In this document: positions 1-12,999 of the stretch, in pieces
Layout of the letters: each line of letters opens with the position of its first letter
How positions within the stretch are numbered: position 1 is the stretch's first letter
Assembly: GCA_934045905.1 (NCBI GenBank)
Contig: OW203761.1
Location: 31,050,964 to 31,114,963, forward strand
From: Leuctra nigra
Lineage: Eukaryota > Arthropoda > Insecta > Plecoptera > Leuctridae
Direction: 5' to 3'
DNA length: 64,000 bases
Notes under the pieces: generated by a model
Told to the model about the DNA's origin: nothing
Seen by the model: the letters and a program-made list of their open reading frames with translations, nothing else
Database searches by the model: none
Translations under genes and position numbers: made by a program

Positions 1-3000
1 GTCACTCCTGAAAAGTCTGAGTTTGAGCTGACATGTCTGGTGCCTCGTGGTGCACCGCCCCCGCGAGCGTGGTGGCTCGATCCACGAGGCCACGTTGTCT
101 CGGACTCGGGGCCAGTCCGTGTGGATGAGACGAGACTCATCATCGAGGCCGCACGCCCTGTGGAGGACTCAGGAAACTACACGTGTGTCGTTGAGAATGC
201 AGCCGGCACGAGAATGTCAGCATTCAGGCTCATTGTGTCAAGTATGTTTGACAATTGTACCTATGGCTATGTCTTAGTTTGTGTTGGAGAAAATAACTTA
301 AATATTTGAATTTTTTATGGTTGTTCTATTTATCCAAAAGTCCACTTGGAGCCGGGTTTTCAATGCTCTGTTAAAAACAGTAGTTAAGTTTAAATGATCA
401 TTCAGGGAATGTCATTGGTTGTTGCCATGGCAATAAAGTCCAAATCAACTGTTTAAAATTTAGCAGAGCATTGAAAAACTGGTTATTAGAAGTAAAATAG
501 CTCAATCAATCAGGTGCACCATACAAAAAAGGTGATTTATAACAACTTCATTTCTATTAAGATAAATGCATATACGCATATGCGCACACCCCAAAGATGG
601 AGCCTTTATGATGATTTTATTCCTCATTTCCTCAAGGTACAGACAGTACTGTTTGTGATTTGATACAGTATTTATGTAAGAAAAAACTATAATAAAGCTA
701 TTAAAGCTTAATGTACATATACACTCTAATTGTTGACAAGATACAATAATTCTTCTCGTTATCATTTGCAGCACCCCCCAGCATTGTGTCCGGTCCGAGC
801 AGCCTAGCCGTGAAGGAAGGCGAAGCAGCAGACCTCGGATGCACATTCGATGCAATGCCACATCCGGTCACCAGTGTCCGGTGGCTGAAGGACGGCCGAC
901 AGGTCGCCGAGGAGCGACAGAGAGTCCGAACTCATCGACACAACGGATCACTCGTCATCACTAGTGTGCAGCTGTCAGATCGCGGGGAATACAGGTGTCA
1001 AGTCAACACTTCGGGATTCCCGCCGGTCATGTCGCAGGTAGCAGCGCTGCAGGTCAAAGGTGAGATGACAACTGTACAGTGTTTGCCGAGATTTCATAAC
1101 ATACAAACAAAACACCATAAGTTGTCAGAAGGAAAAGTAATAAATATAAAAAAAAATCTACAAATTTTAGAATCCAGTCCACTTTTACAGCATCTACTTG
1201 TATCACACTTCATCTGTTTAGAAGTACCTACCTAACTTTATTCAAAATAATAATTTTTTTTAAATTTTATCTCCTACGGATAAATTTTTTTAATTGAATT
1301 TTCGACATAAAAATTGAAGTTGCTTTTTTAAAATGAATGTAATATATTGTATTGATGTATATAAACAAGGATTTAATATTCAAGGAATCCTTTGCTACAT
1401 TTGACATAAAATTGTAATTCGCTATCTACCAATGTCTGCATTGGTGGAATCATAATTCTCATTTTATTTGCAAGTATTGTACTAACTCACCACTGTCTTC
1501 CTTCCAGAACGCTTGAAGTTCTCACCACGACCTGTGAACAAGAATCTGGAGTTGGGCTCCACTGTGAAGGTGTACTGCAAGGCTCAAGGTTCCACTCCAC
1601 CACTCATCAAGTGGATCAAAGAGGGCAGCGGCGGACAGCCGGTGTTCAAGTTCTCCGAACACGTTCAGGACCTCAATGGCACGCTTCACTTCAACCATGT
1701 ACAGATCGAAGATAAGGGACGGTACATGTGCGTCGCAACAAATGCAGAGGGCCTCATTAACGCTACCATTAACATCGATGTTGTAGGTGGGTGCTGAAAC
1801 ATTATCTTTCTTCACATCTTACTTATCTCATCTCTTGAAAAGTTATTGTATACTTTCTGATTGTTTGCGAAGAAGGTCTTATGTCATCATCCAATTCATA
1901 TTTTACCCTAGAAGGAACTTGGTGGGTATACAACCATGGAATAACCATTGTTTTTGGTATTTCAGTGACTCCCAAGTTCCGCGAGTTCCCCCAGAATGCT
2001 CTGGAGGCAATAGAAGACTACCCCGTGACTATTCACTGCATTGCTGAAGGAGACCCCATGCCAACTATCAAGTGGGATCGTAATGGAAACTTTAGTGCTT
2101 TAGATCCTACCAGGTAACTTCATATACCTACTTTCATATATGTGTTCAGAGTTATTATTTTGACACTTCGCATTTTTAAATTTTATTATGGCCTATTTAT
2201 TTCCTTTTACTGTTTAAAAACACAAAAATTATAGCCCTTTGTATAAACTAAGACTTCCTACCTACTTCTGCTACCATTTGTAGTGAGCATTAAATACAAG
2301 TATTTAATAACTTACATTTTTAATACTTTATTCTTCTTGTAGAATCAGATTACTAGAACTTTGGAGCATCAGTTGGATGCAGGGTTGTCCATTAATCTTG
2401 ACCTAATATAATGTCATTCCTGTTACAGACATGGTGGATATAATGACTGGTCTTGTGTTGCAGGTTCCATGTATTGAGTAACGGATCACTGGTGGTGCAA
2501 CGTGCCTCTCTTGATGACACGGACAAGTACGGCTGCACGGCCGGCAACAGTGGCGGCTTCAAGCGAGCAGAAGTGATGTTGATTGTGCGACCAGCCGACG
2601 ACTTCCTCCAGGGCATCCCGGGTGACAGCGATGGTCACATGATGACCAAGACGGTCACGATCACGCTGAGCGCCGCAGCTGCGTACATGGTGCTGGTAGT
2701 CGGTCTCATGATCTGGTGCAGATACAGGAGGAGGAGGAGGAAGCAGGCGTACCTCGACGCTAATGGAGAGCAAGGTGAGATGCACTGATTTTGATCTCAA
2801 TGTTTGATGAATCAAGGAGATTTATTTCAATTTGAAAAGTTTGATATCAGATTTATTATTCACTAAGGACAAATTTATACTCAATCGAAATGTATTCAAT
2901 ATCTAAGGAGTTTTAAGTCAATTTAAAAAATTATAATTGTGAAATTTTCTGGCAAATCTCTGTTTTAAATAATTTACAATTTCAATGTCACATAAAGCTT

Positions 3001-4797
3001 ATTCTACTACTATAAGCTTGTAATATATCCCTGCTCTGTCCAGGAGGTGTATGCATCGCTGAGACTGGTGACCGTACGGAGTTGAAAGAGGCTGGCGGAA
3101 AGCGCAAGGATCGGCCGAGAAGCGACGGAGGCGACACGGCTCAGTCACACAGCTCGGGACAGAGCAAGAAGTCTCGATCAAGCTATGAGAAGCTCACCTT
3201 CCCTCGTCAGGATCTTCACAGCCTCGTGCTCTTAGGTGAGACCGCTTTAAAGTCGGCAACATGAGAATATTTCCAGAGACCCAAGAAAACGACAATTGTC
3301 TTTCTAAAATGTAGACGAGTTGTTGTCAAAACCAAGTTCAAAATACAATATTGGTGCTTATAGATGTGTATGCTGCATCTTATCTAATTACAAATTAATA
3401 AATAGAAATAAGTTCTGTGAACTATTTTCTAAAAGAAAACATTTTGTACAGAAAATACATAGCAGCATTAGCATTAGTGCTAAAACAATTTTCTATTATT
3501 TGGATTATTTTGTCAAAGTAATGCAATTTATACAACCTTTCCCCATAATAATTGTTTATTTCAGTAGATGTTCAAATATCTGGAAGTTTTCTAGTTGCGC
3601 TTACAATTGAGTAATACAAGACCTGTTTTCACCAGGTCACGGTGAATTTGGTGAGATCTTCCTGGCAAAGGCAAAACGCGACTCTGGAGAAGATTCTGTC
3701 GTGCTGATCAAGTCGCTGCAGCAGACGCGAGACGAGGTTGCATTGCTCGAGTTCAAGCGCGAACTTGACATGTTCCACAAACTCGATCACGAGAATGTTG
3801 CCAAGTTGGTCGGAGTGTGTCGGGACCAAGAGCCGCACTATCTGATATTACAATACACAGACTGGGTGAGAAAATAAAGTAGATTAATTAATACATATTA
3901 TTGCATATGAATGACTATACAATAAGAACAAGGAATATTTATTAGTACGTAACAATAACAATTTCTTACTATCTTAACTGGTTGACATTTTCTTGTAATT
4001 TATCTGATTTCTTATTGCTGCAATGTGATGATGTGTTGCAGGGTGACCTGAAACAGTTCTTGTTGGCGACCCGTGGCACAAAGACGCCGCACCCGCCCAA
4101 GCTGTCGGTGGCTCACATCACACAGCTGTGTCTTCAAGTCGCCATCGGCATGGAGCATCTTGCCAACCATCGCTTCGTGCATCGCGATCTGGCGGCACGG
4201 AACTGTCTCATCGCTTCCAACATGAGTCTCAAGATAGCGCTCTGTGCTCCGTCCAAAGACACGTACAGCAAGGAGTACTACCAACACCACAACCAGGTAA
4301 GACACATTGTTCCATCTCTCTTTGACTGACAATGAAATACTTGCACTAACCCAAATAGACAAAATTGTTAAATTTCTAAAAGTGTGTTAATTAAATGCAC
4401 CATATTTCTTTAGAGCAAAATACCTCTATTTTACCAAATTCCTTTTTTCTTTTCTTAATGTGGTTCTGTGTTTTTCCATCAGGTGATCCCACTACGCTGG
4501 CTACCGTCGGAAGCTGTCTTCGAGGACGACTACTCCACAAAGTCCGACGTTTACTCTTTCGCTTGCCTCGTATGGGAAATGTTCCACCAGGCGGAGTTAC
4601 CGTTCACAAAACTCTCGGACGAAGCAGTTCTCTCGTCGTTGAAGAACAGTGAACTTCACTGGAGGAGTCACAAGAGTTCGCCAGCTGCACTGACACAACT
4701 ACTGAACAGCTGTTGGTCCCACTCGCCTCGAGACCGACCATCGTTCACTCAAGTTGCAGTTAGTGTGGGAGAGATTTCCATCGACAGTACCATTTAG
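1..4797 (+). CDS. otk: Off-track / PTK7-like receptor tyrosine pseudokinase, 3' part of gene
   Basis: Inferred exons: 1-241 (enters from outside the window), 772-1059, 1508-1786, 1966-2113, 2464-2774, 3044-3235, 3636-3865, 4042-4296, 4483-4797 (TAG stop); all junctions are GT-AG and keep the frame. The first five exons encode successive immunoglobulin domains with the usual Cys...Trp...DxGxYxC pattern (for example EDSGNYTC, DRGEYRC, DKGRYMC). A single membrane helix follows (about 2649-2718), then a basic stop-transfer run RYRRRRRK. The cytoplasmic part is a kinase fold: glycine loop GHGEFGEIFLAK, a lysine in VLIKSL, catalytic loop HRDLAARN, and a C-lobe DVYSFACLVWEMF. The DFG position reads ALC, so the metal-binding Asp is missing, as expected of this catalytically dead family. 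Known family role: Wnt and semaphorin/plexin co-receptor in planar polarity and axon guidance. The 5' exons and signal peptide lie upstream of the window. Confidence 0.93.
352..482. repeat. Short TIR element (MITE) in an otk intron
   Basis: Imperfect 24-bp terminal inverted repeats at 352-375 and 459-482 share TTTTCAATGCTCTG. The middle contains GTTGTTGCCATGG. Related copies lie at 38374-38523 and, more weakly, around 43120-43240, so this is a dispersed family rather than local secondary structure. Confidence 0.7.
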
Positions 4798-7570
4798 TGA
4801 CAAGCAAAATATTTGGACACGGTGCTGTAATTTTAAACATGAATATTATAGTGTGTACTAGTGACAATTCATTTAACTAAATACTACAGTTCTGTGTGTG
4901 TGCTAGATTTTTTTAATACATTATGATGTACGAAAAGAGTGTTCCTTTATTATGGTCATCGTAAGCAATTACAAAATCAGAGGAAACGAATTACCAATGA
5001 CCATACAAAACTTTAAGAAGTATAGTCTTAATAAAGGACATACTAAAAAGCAAATTGCTGTGGAAACTTAACTAATGACTCAATGAGTGAACATTACTGC
5101 ATTATTTGTTTATTTATTTGGCGTGTGAATACGTAAGATAATATTGAAAATTATTTATTTCTATGCATAGACTTGAAGATGCGCTGAACATTGCAACGAA
5201 TCATTGAACTCTGAAGTCTGACATTTTTGCAAATAAAATAGATAGAGCAAATGAGACTTTATATTGTACATTATGAATGAATGTGCGTTAACTCAGGAAT
5301 AGCCTAAGCTAGCTGAACTCGACTACCAGACTTGTACAAATACCCACCTTTGACATTTATAATCTTATAATCTTTCATTTTATAATACAACTTTATCTTT
5401 ACATATACCTACCTAGTTTGTAGGTACTACATACTCTTCAGTTTAGATTGGCGATACATACATAGTAGGCACACTCAAAAAAAGAAAAACGTTTTTCTGA
5501 AAAATGGATTGACTGAAATAGACTGAAACTGAATTGTAGACGCCATCCAAAGTATTCTACATTTCTTATAATCTACATAACTGTAGTAGGCGAGCTCTGA
5601 TTTCTATGATAATAACAAGGATTGATTGTCAAGGGATGAACCTGACCAGCAGCCAATAATTTTCTTTCCAATATACTGTTTTTCTTTTTTAAGTGTAGTA
5701 CACATACAATTATATACATACACAATACGCGATTTATGTACTTATATTTTTTTACTGACATGCATGTCAATTTTGTGTTTTACTACCTATTTCTGTGTGG
5801 CATATTGTCAACTCAATTTAATACTTATCTAGGTAATTTTAGAAATAGTTGTAAAAGAAAGTAGGAGATGAGATGTGAATTTAATGCTATACCTAGTCTT
5901 ACCCTTATCATGTCATAATGAAATATGCATCACTTTGTAAAATATGAAAGTATCTGTAAATAATTAGAGGTTTTTAAAGAACTTGCTATAATATATTATG
6001 ACTTATATTACATTATTACCTTTATCACTTGCATAGATTATAAAAAATATTAATAATTGTTATTATGTATAACCATCACTGCCATTATCAAAATCTTTGC
6101 ACAATTTAATAGGTAAAAATATTTCATGAAGCTTGAATAAAAATGTTTTAAATCTCTTCTTACAATGATGAAATGAAAGAAAGTGCAAATTCAATACTAT
6201 GGCATGAAACATCCTTATGTAGACTGTTAATTTGTACACAAATAATAGCTGATGGTTATTTATGATACTTACCTTTTATTTGAAGCAAAACATCTCCATT
6301 CACCATTTGTAGGTATCAGCCGTATCACCATGTATCACTGCATTCATTGACTTGAATGTTGTAAAGTTGCTTTTCAAACCATAAAATAATTACTGTGGTC
6401 TTCTTTTGATAAAGAGAGTACAATAGTTTGCCTTCTCTTGTGACATGTCTATGATACACTGATTCATTGTTCAAGTCTCCTTCAATAACGCGCTTTTTAG
6501 AAATGAAGTTACATTTAAGAAGGAAGCAATGTGGGCCACTTGTAAAATTGTAAAGACTTAAATTTAGCCCATGTCTCAAGCGCTTATAATATCAATGTTA
6601 TTAAATGTGACATCAAATTAGCTTTTACACTGGTTTCTACCTAGATATGGTTGTAGCAACTGGCTGCAGAATTTCAATGGGAACCAACAAATAGGTAGTC
6701 TTCAACTCTTCGCTTCGTGATTTCTAAACTTTTTTTTATGAACAACTTTTATTTATACGACTGATTTTAAAGGTAATTTTCTTTCTCAAACAATGTCTTT
6801 GCAATAAAGAAGAACGCATCCCGTGATTTTCAGTGTATAATAAGAATCGCAGTATTTTCAAATAAATATTGCATTTCTTAGCATTGAATGTATTGACTAT
6901 TTACATAAATTTAAAAAATATACGTTTATAAATACATCTAAAATATTGATTACAGCAGATACACTGTAAAAATAATTTGTATGTTTTGTACCTATTTAGG
7001 TAGTGCACACATCTAGTCACTATTTTGATCCTACTTTGCAAAAATTCTACTTATGACTTACCTATGTCTGTAGATTTGTTAATAATCTTCGTGAATATAT
7101 TATATGTATAAGCATTAAGTAAGTCTTATATAAAAATGCAACATGAAACAATCATTTTATAGTTTGTCTATATCTATCTACTGTACAGATTTCTCATTAC
7201 GTACTTTTATTTATATATTTACCTACCTATTATTACATAGACAAATTTCAATTCTTCGAAAATAAAAGAATGTTCAAAATTTAGATATTTGTCATACCAC
7301 ATTATTAACAAATTTCCTTCCTGTAAATGAGTCCCATTGACACACAATTTTTTCGTTTGAAGTAAATAAGTAAACTCTACTTTCCATTAAAGATGCTTAT
7401 TGCTTTTCCCCTTAATTAGTTTGGATGTTAATTCAAATAAAACTATTAGGACTTTTCACAAACTATTTTTATTATCAATCAATATTTCGTCCACCCTTCG
7501 GTGGACTTCTTCAGGATGAAACTCCATGTCCATGAAAATTATATGCTTGCAACTTATGCTCACTTTTATA
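4798..7570. other. otk 3' flank, no gene seen
   Basis: AT-rich sequence with only short chance ORFs on both strands. A candidate poly(A) signal AATAAA lies at 5232-5237, about 435 nt after the otk stop. A fragment of the short repeat also seen at 19049 and 29861 occurs at about 5576-5665. No exon-like GC rise or recognisable protein was found. Confidence 0.5.
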
Positions 7571-7578
7571 AAAATCTA

Positions 7579-8080
7579 CCGGGTGGCGCAAAAAAATCAC
7601 CCTGATTGAGAAGTCACTATACTATCGAAACTAAATAGATATGATTCTGAAATTTGTACACATATTAGAAAACATATCAAAATTTAATATGTGCAAGTTT
7701 CAAAAGTATTACTATTGTAGGAAAAAAGTTACAGCTGTTCAAATTTGGTTGTCAAAAAATTGATTATACGGAGCTCAAATAGCGCGCGTCCAGAAAACTT
7801 CCAATGGCCGGAACGCTGTTTCTTCAAAACTACGTACAAGCTGAAAATTTCAAATTATATTGAAAATATATTAAGATCGATTGTGTAAAAATGTCAATCA
7901 ATTTGAATGAATAGAACGAAATTTATGGAATCTTGAAGTTGAGCGTAAAATCAGAATATGTACATTATTTCTAAACTTTTATTACACACGTTATAAAAGT
8001 GAATTTTTTCACACTATTCTGTTTTCAAGCTCAACTTCAAGATTCAATAACTTTCGTTCCATATATTGTATTGATATTGA
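7579..8080. repeat. Truncated copy of palindromic CCGGGTGGCGC element
   Basis: It begins with TA followed by CCGGGTGGCGC and follows the full copy at 14961-15782 through the left arm, the turn near 7930-8020, and the start of the right arm. It then breaks off at about 8080 against an unrelated repeat and lacks the right terminus. Confidence 0.8.
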
Positions 8081-8099
8081 TTTTTTTAAATTATCTTTC

Positions 8100-8330
8100 A
8101 ATTGGTTGGTCTGATCAATTTGAAATTTTGACAGGTCATTAAGACCAACATTGTCATCTATCTTACAAAGTTTCAGCCAAATCCTCCCATTGGTTAAAAT
8201 TTAAACCCATATTTACTGTGATTTTTTAAATTTAACTAGTACCGATTCACCGATCAACTTAAAACTTTGCATGGTTATTGGTACCAACATTTTAGATATT
8301 TTTGCCAATTTTAAGTCTATAATCTATAGT
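8100..8330. repeat. Fragment of a dispersed degenerate repeat (accaacat family)
   Basis: The phrase TTGGTTGGTCTGATCAATTT and the recurring ACCAACATT blocks reappear at about 10858-10930, 47760-47960, 49770-49860 and 50160. No coding capacity is visible. It is probably a piece of an old, larger mobile element whose fragments also flank the sites at 11.0 kb and 49-50 kb. Confidence 0.6.
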
Positions 8331-8473
8331 TATTTTCAAAAGTTTTTTGAAATATTTGAAACATCTATAGGTACTGTAGAGCAGCCAAGCAGTCCACAAT
8401 TTACAGTAAAATGAAAGCATTCTGAGCTAGCGCATATTAAATCGGATGCAGTACGAAGGCCAATTCCTCCAAT

Positions 8474-10829
8474 CTAGTGGAGCGGTCGCTCCACCCAGCC
8501 AAGTCGTACTATACACTCACAGTCACTCAACATACCGTAAATGCCTAATAAACTGAGGAGCAGACCAAACACTTTTACTGTAAGCAACAACATGGCATTT
8601 TCGGCCTACTGGATCTCAAAATTGGTAAATCTCACATTGTTGCGAAATATCTTAATTTCGAGCTATGGCCCACCCCACTACATATACCAAATTTGGGAAC
8701 AATAGGTTATGCCATTTGCGCGCTAGAGGACCGAGAAAACAGTGAAATTACACCACTTTCTGATTCTGAAGATGATGATGATTCTGATGATATCACGAAA
8801 CGTCGCTATCACCGCCACAGCCTAAACGACTGAACCGATCGACCTGAAATTTTTACCACATGTGCACTTTTGGCGTCTGAGGTGCCTTTTTATAAAACCA
8901 ACCGGAAGCCGCCATTTTGAAACCGGAAGTGACGTCATAACTCAAAAACGTCTGGACCGATTAGAACGAAATTAGCGCCATTCGATTTAGATGGTCATCT
9001 ATATGAAGTATCAATAAAAAAAATATTATTTTCTTATTTTCTAAACCGGAAGTGACGTCATAAATACGCAATATTTAACTTATTTCAACAAATTATACTT
9101 AAAATACGTACATAATTAACTTACATTGTAACATAGACAATACAATTTATATATTCAAGGTAGCAGTGTTCTCGGCCGCCATTCCTGAAACCGGAAGTGA
9201 CGTCATATATCTAAAACGCCTGTACCGATTGCAACTGAACTAGCTCCTGCGTATTCATTCTGCTATTTATTTGAAAAATCAATTGTGAAAAATGAATAAA
9301 TAAATTAATGGTACCGGAAATGGCGGCAGGAACCACTAAATGAAACCGGAAGTGACGTCATATATTACAAACGGCATGACCGATTTTACGGAAATATAGG
9401 GATTAGGAATTCAGATGGTCGTTCATGAAGGTATCAACTAGATAAAACTAGATTGTTTTCTTATTACCTATACCGGAATTCGGCCGCTATTTCAAAACCG
9501 GAAGTGACGTCATGTATCGAAAACGGCTGGATCGATTATAACGAAACTTAAGCTATTCTTCTTGGATAATCATTTTCATCTTATACCAAACGCAACTTTT
9601 CATAGTAACCAAATCGGTTGAGGCGTATTTTTTTAAAGAAATTAGTCCCTGCTCGGACATGTGCTACAAGCTGTATGAATAAACTAACAAAAGAAGTGAT
9701 ATCCCAGAAAAAACACTCCGTGTAAAAATACCAGCCAAGTCTCTTTAACTATAAAAAAAATATAGAAGAAATCTAAAAATTCAGCACTGAAAAGGAGTGA
9801 TATCAAAAAAGGAGCCAAGTCAACGAATTTTCCAAATTTTAATCGTACCATTGAAATAAAAATATCAACCCCCGAGAAATACTTAAAAAAAGGACTTGGC
9901 GCATCGTTTTTTTAAAGACATTTTTCTATTCTTAAGCTTATGCCACTCACATACTACGTAGTTCAGAAATGCCTAGAAAAATTGGGACAAAACTTTCAAA
10001 TTAAATGTTGAACATTCTGTAAAATATTTTAAATTTAAATATAAGTACGCAAAGAAACATAGCATTGTCTTACAAGCAATAAATACAGAACAGTTGTGTT
10101 TGTGATTGGTAGGTACCTATAGTTTTGTGGGTACATCAACATACCTACTACAGCATTATACTTTGAACCTTCTCGCCGTGTAATTAATTGCTATTAATTA
10201 ACATTTTATACCAAAAAAATTCATAAATTACATAACGTATTACTTTAGATAAAAATCTAGTCAGTAATTATTTGAGCAGCATGGCTCAGTGCACTAGTCA
10301 CTTATACAAATCTCATTGACGGCCTTCTTGTAATGAGCGCTTTCGCTATTTCCCTCAGTCACGATATTGAGAAGTATGATTGATTAATATGACCCTAGAA
10401 ATAGTGGCAATAACGAATAGACTAGGCCGCTTCCGTTTATTCGTTATTCGTTTATCCGTTTATTTCCTCTGAATATTGACAAAATACCAAAACTGCCAGT
10501 AGGTAAGAGTACTAGTTATATTAAAACGTAGTATGATTCGTCGATAATGAATGTGATATACTCAGGAAAATATACTTGTAGAGTTCTTCCTATACTTTTA
10601 GGATAGAAAAGTGTCTTTAAAAAAACGATGCGCCAAGTCCTTTTTTTAAGTATTTCTCGGGGGTTGATATTTTTATTTCAATGGTACGATTAAAATTTGG
10701 AAAATTCGTTGACTTGGCTCCTTTTTTGATATCACTCCTTTTCAGTGCTGAATTTTTAGATTTCTTCTATATTTTTTTTATAGTTAAAGAGACTTGGCTG
10801 GTATTTTTACACGGAGTGTTTTTTCTGGG
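8474..10829 (-). mobile_element. Composite element: hairpin-CTAG terminus, repeat body, foldback module (copy A)
   Basis: Read on the minus strand it ends at 8474 with hairpin TGGAGCGACCGCTCCA followed directly by CTAG. The body (8500-9702) has a (GAT)n microsatellite near 8769-8791 and five or more diverged units containing ACCGGAAGTGACGTCAT about every 150 bp. The far end is a foldback module at 9703-10829: arms of about 230 bp (9703-9935 and 10600-10829) start with CCCAGAAAAAACACTCCGTG and its exact complement, around a core of about 665 bp. Copies B (53061-54399) and C (58907-60740) have the same parts in the same order. There is no ORF, so it is non-autonomous. The hairpin plus CTAG resembles a Helitron 3' end, but no matching TC 5' end was found. 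Confidence 0.75.
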
Positions 10830-10849
10830 TTGGTTTTAATTTAAATTAT

Positions 10850-11340
10850 ATCTTCTGGTTTGATTGGTGCATGGTGATCAAGACCAACATTCTCTAAAAT
10901 TTTACACATTGTAAGCCCAATCAGTCAAGTATTAATTGTCATTTTACGAGCTTAGTATGGGTTGTCAAAAGAGTTTTCTGGAAAAAGTATGTATAGGAAA
11001 GTCACAACACAATGGATCTGATATTCATTCAGATTATTTATATGTAGATTGGAAAGTTGCAGAGAAAATCGTCTAAAATTGCCGTATCAGTGACTGATAC
11101 GGATGTTGCATGTTCTGTGCTCGCTCATCAACGCGTTACACTGAGCGTTTTCCTAGTATTTTAACATCCTTGTTTGGGAGCGACTCCTTTAGAATTTTAG
11201 TATTTTTTAACCTTTGTTTTTTTTCTTCACATTGTTGGCGTTGGCGACATACAGGTCACAAACCTGTTGGACCAAAAGTCAAAAGGAGTCGCTCGCTCAA
11301 TTATTGTCTGTACTGTTTTTCTCAGTAGATGGTTTCACAT
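10850..11340. repeat. Dispersed repeat with tcaacgcgttacactgagcg motif
   Basis: Contains CACAATGGATCTG, GATTGGAAAGTTGCAGAG, then CTCGCTCATCAACGCGTTAC and GGAGTCGCTCGCTC. Related stretches occur at 48960-49400 and 50230-50430, and an inverted fragment lies at about 31290-31325. The short ORFs inside differ between copies, so no protein is supported. Confidence 0.65.
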
Positions 11341-11864
11341 CAGTTTGTCTACAATTATTCTTTGTATTCCCATTCTTTAGTATCTAGTAATTTTCATGTG
11401 TTTTTCACTTTTCAGTATTACAATAATTCAGCCATCTTGAAAATTTTTTTGCCTGTTTATCTTTAACTGGGTCAGCCCACACTCAGAGATTCTCTACGTG
11501 GGCTTCCCATCACATCACCTACATGTATTTATTTATTATTTAATTGAGGGAATTGTTCTTTGATCGTTTTTCATGTATACTGTGTGATAGGAATAAAATG
11601 ATGTATGAAATAAATTTTTTTTTTTTTTTAGATAGGAATGTTTAGAACTTTAGACCACTGAATAAGGTGCATCCAGTTCCAGCCAATGACGATCTTCAAA
11701 GCGATGTGTCCAAATCAGTATAATTCAAACCAAACCTATGCTGTGAAATTTATAATTTTTATGTTATTTGGCAGATAACACTAGGTAATAATAACAGTCA
11801 ATTGATATTTAACTCGAGTTTCCTCAGAAGCTTCAAAATAGACAAAATTTTTGAATGTTTTGAG

Positions 11865-12136
11865 TTGGGTGAGTGGTTAACGCTCTGAGCTTGTATTCCG
11901 GAGGCCCGGGTTCGATTCCCGCTACCGTCCTACCTGACTGGGTTTTTTTTCGTGGTTTTCCGTCAGCCGACAGGCAAATGCTGGGAAGGTACCCTACTAA
12001 TAGGCCACGACCGCATCCTTCCCGCCTTCCATCCTTACCTACTCTTCACCATCATCTCCCAATCATCATCATAATCATTCATCCGTCGCCATTAGCCTCG
12101 CTGCAGAACAGTGCGACGTTAAGCCCCAGACAAAAA
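11865..12136 (+). mobile_element. tRNA-derived SINE with intact target-site duplication
   Basis: The head has an A-box-like TGAGTGGTTAACG and a canonical B box GGTTCGATTCC (11909-11919), followed by a central domain with TGGTTTTCCGTCAGCCGACA and a tail with GCGACGTTAAGCCCC and A7. It is flanked by perfect 11-bp direct repeats AATGTTTTGAG at 11854-11864 and 12137-12147. This is a young-looking retroposed copy, not a functional tRNA gene. Confidence 0.9.
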
Positions 12137-12147
12137 AATGTTTTGAG

Positions 12148-12999
12148 ATTGAGCTTGGAGTTTTTAACTTTCGAACTTTTTTCGAGATTGTGTTTCTGAA
12201 GTAGGTAACTTGAACTGGCTTGAAGTTCAAGTCCTGACTTGAAGCCTGACTTGAAGGAACCAAACCAAAATTTTTGTTGTGTAAAACAAAAATTTCACGT
12301 TCAGGTATAGTATTCGAGATGTATATGTGTTGTGTCTCGTTTTTTATCTCGTTTATCGGCATCGCCAATGAGGAAACTAATAGGAGCTGCTACTTGAGAA
12401 ATGCAATAGGTTTCCAAACACTCGGGACGTAAACAAATTGATGAATTAATGAGTTCTGTGCAAATACATCTGTAGGATAAACCAATCACTCCTCCTCCAT
12501 TTTAAATAGAAGTATAAATAAGAAAACAAGGTACGAATAGAACATAACGCTAACCGCTGATTGTCAACGCAAAACCTTGTAAAACCATTGGGCCAGATGA
12601 TGCTGTTGTCGAGTTATCATGCTGTAGGTAAGTTACCTTCAGATGAAAATAAACTACCTTGAATCACACACAAGGCCAAGTTCATGTGCGATCATGGTTC
12701 TAGAGGTGTGGGCAGATATTCCATGTTAATCGGTGCATTATAGAACATAATCGAATTTCCATAAACTCAAAATAGTCAACTATCATTTGGTTACATATAT
12801 ATTTTTTGTGTTATCTTATCTGAATACAAGGTGTGTACTAAAGTGTAAATTAGTTGCAGGCTGATAATATTAGGCCAGCTATATAGTATCAGCTGTAACT
12901 TCGGCTGCTGCCGAACCGCACGATCATTATACTGGTAGTTGTGACTCAGACCGACGACTGGGCAGATGTGTTGCGCGTTTGAGTGATCTAACATCAACC
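12148..12999. other. Upstream region of the first P450 piece
   Basis: No gene is recognised. The stretch is AT-rich and contains only short chance ORFs. No convincing TATA box was found close to the ATG at 13000. Confidence 0.4.

Noticed and set aside
11909..11919. A functional tRNA gene at the B box
   Set aside because: No cloverleaf can be drawn around it; central domain, A tail and direct repeats identify a SINE.
11873..12199. A 108-codon frame
   Set aside because: It covers the SINE, including its B box, so it is not protein coding.
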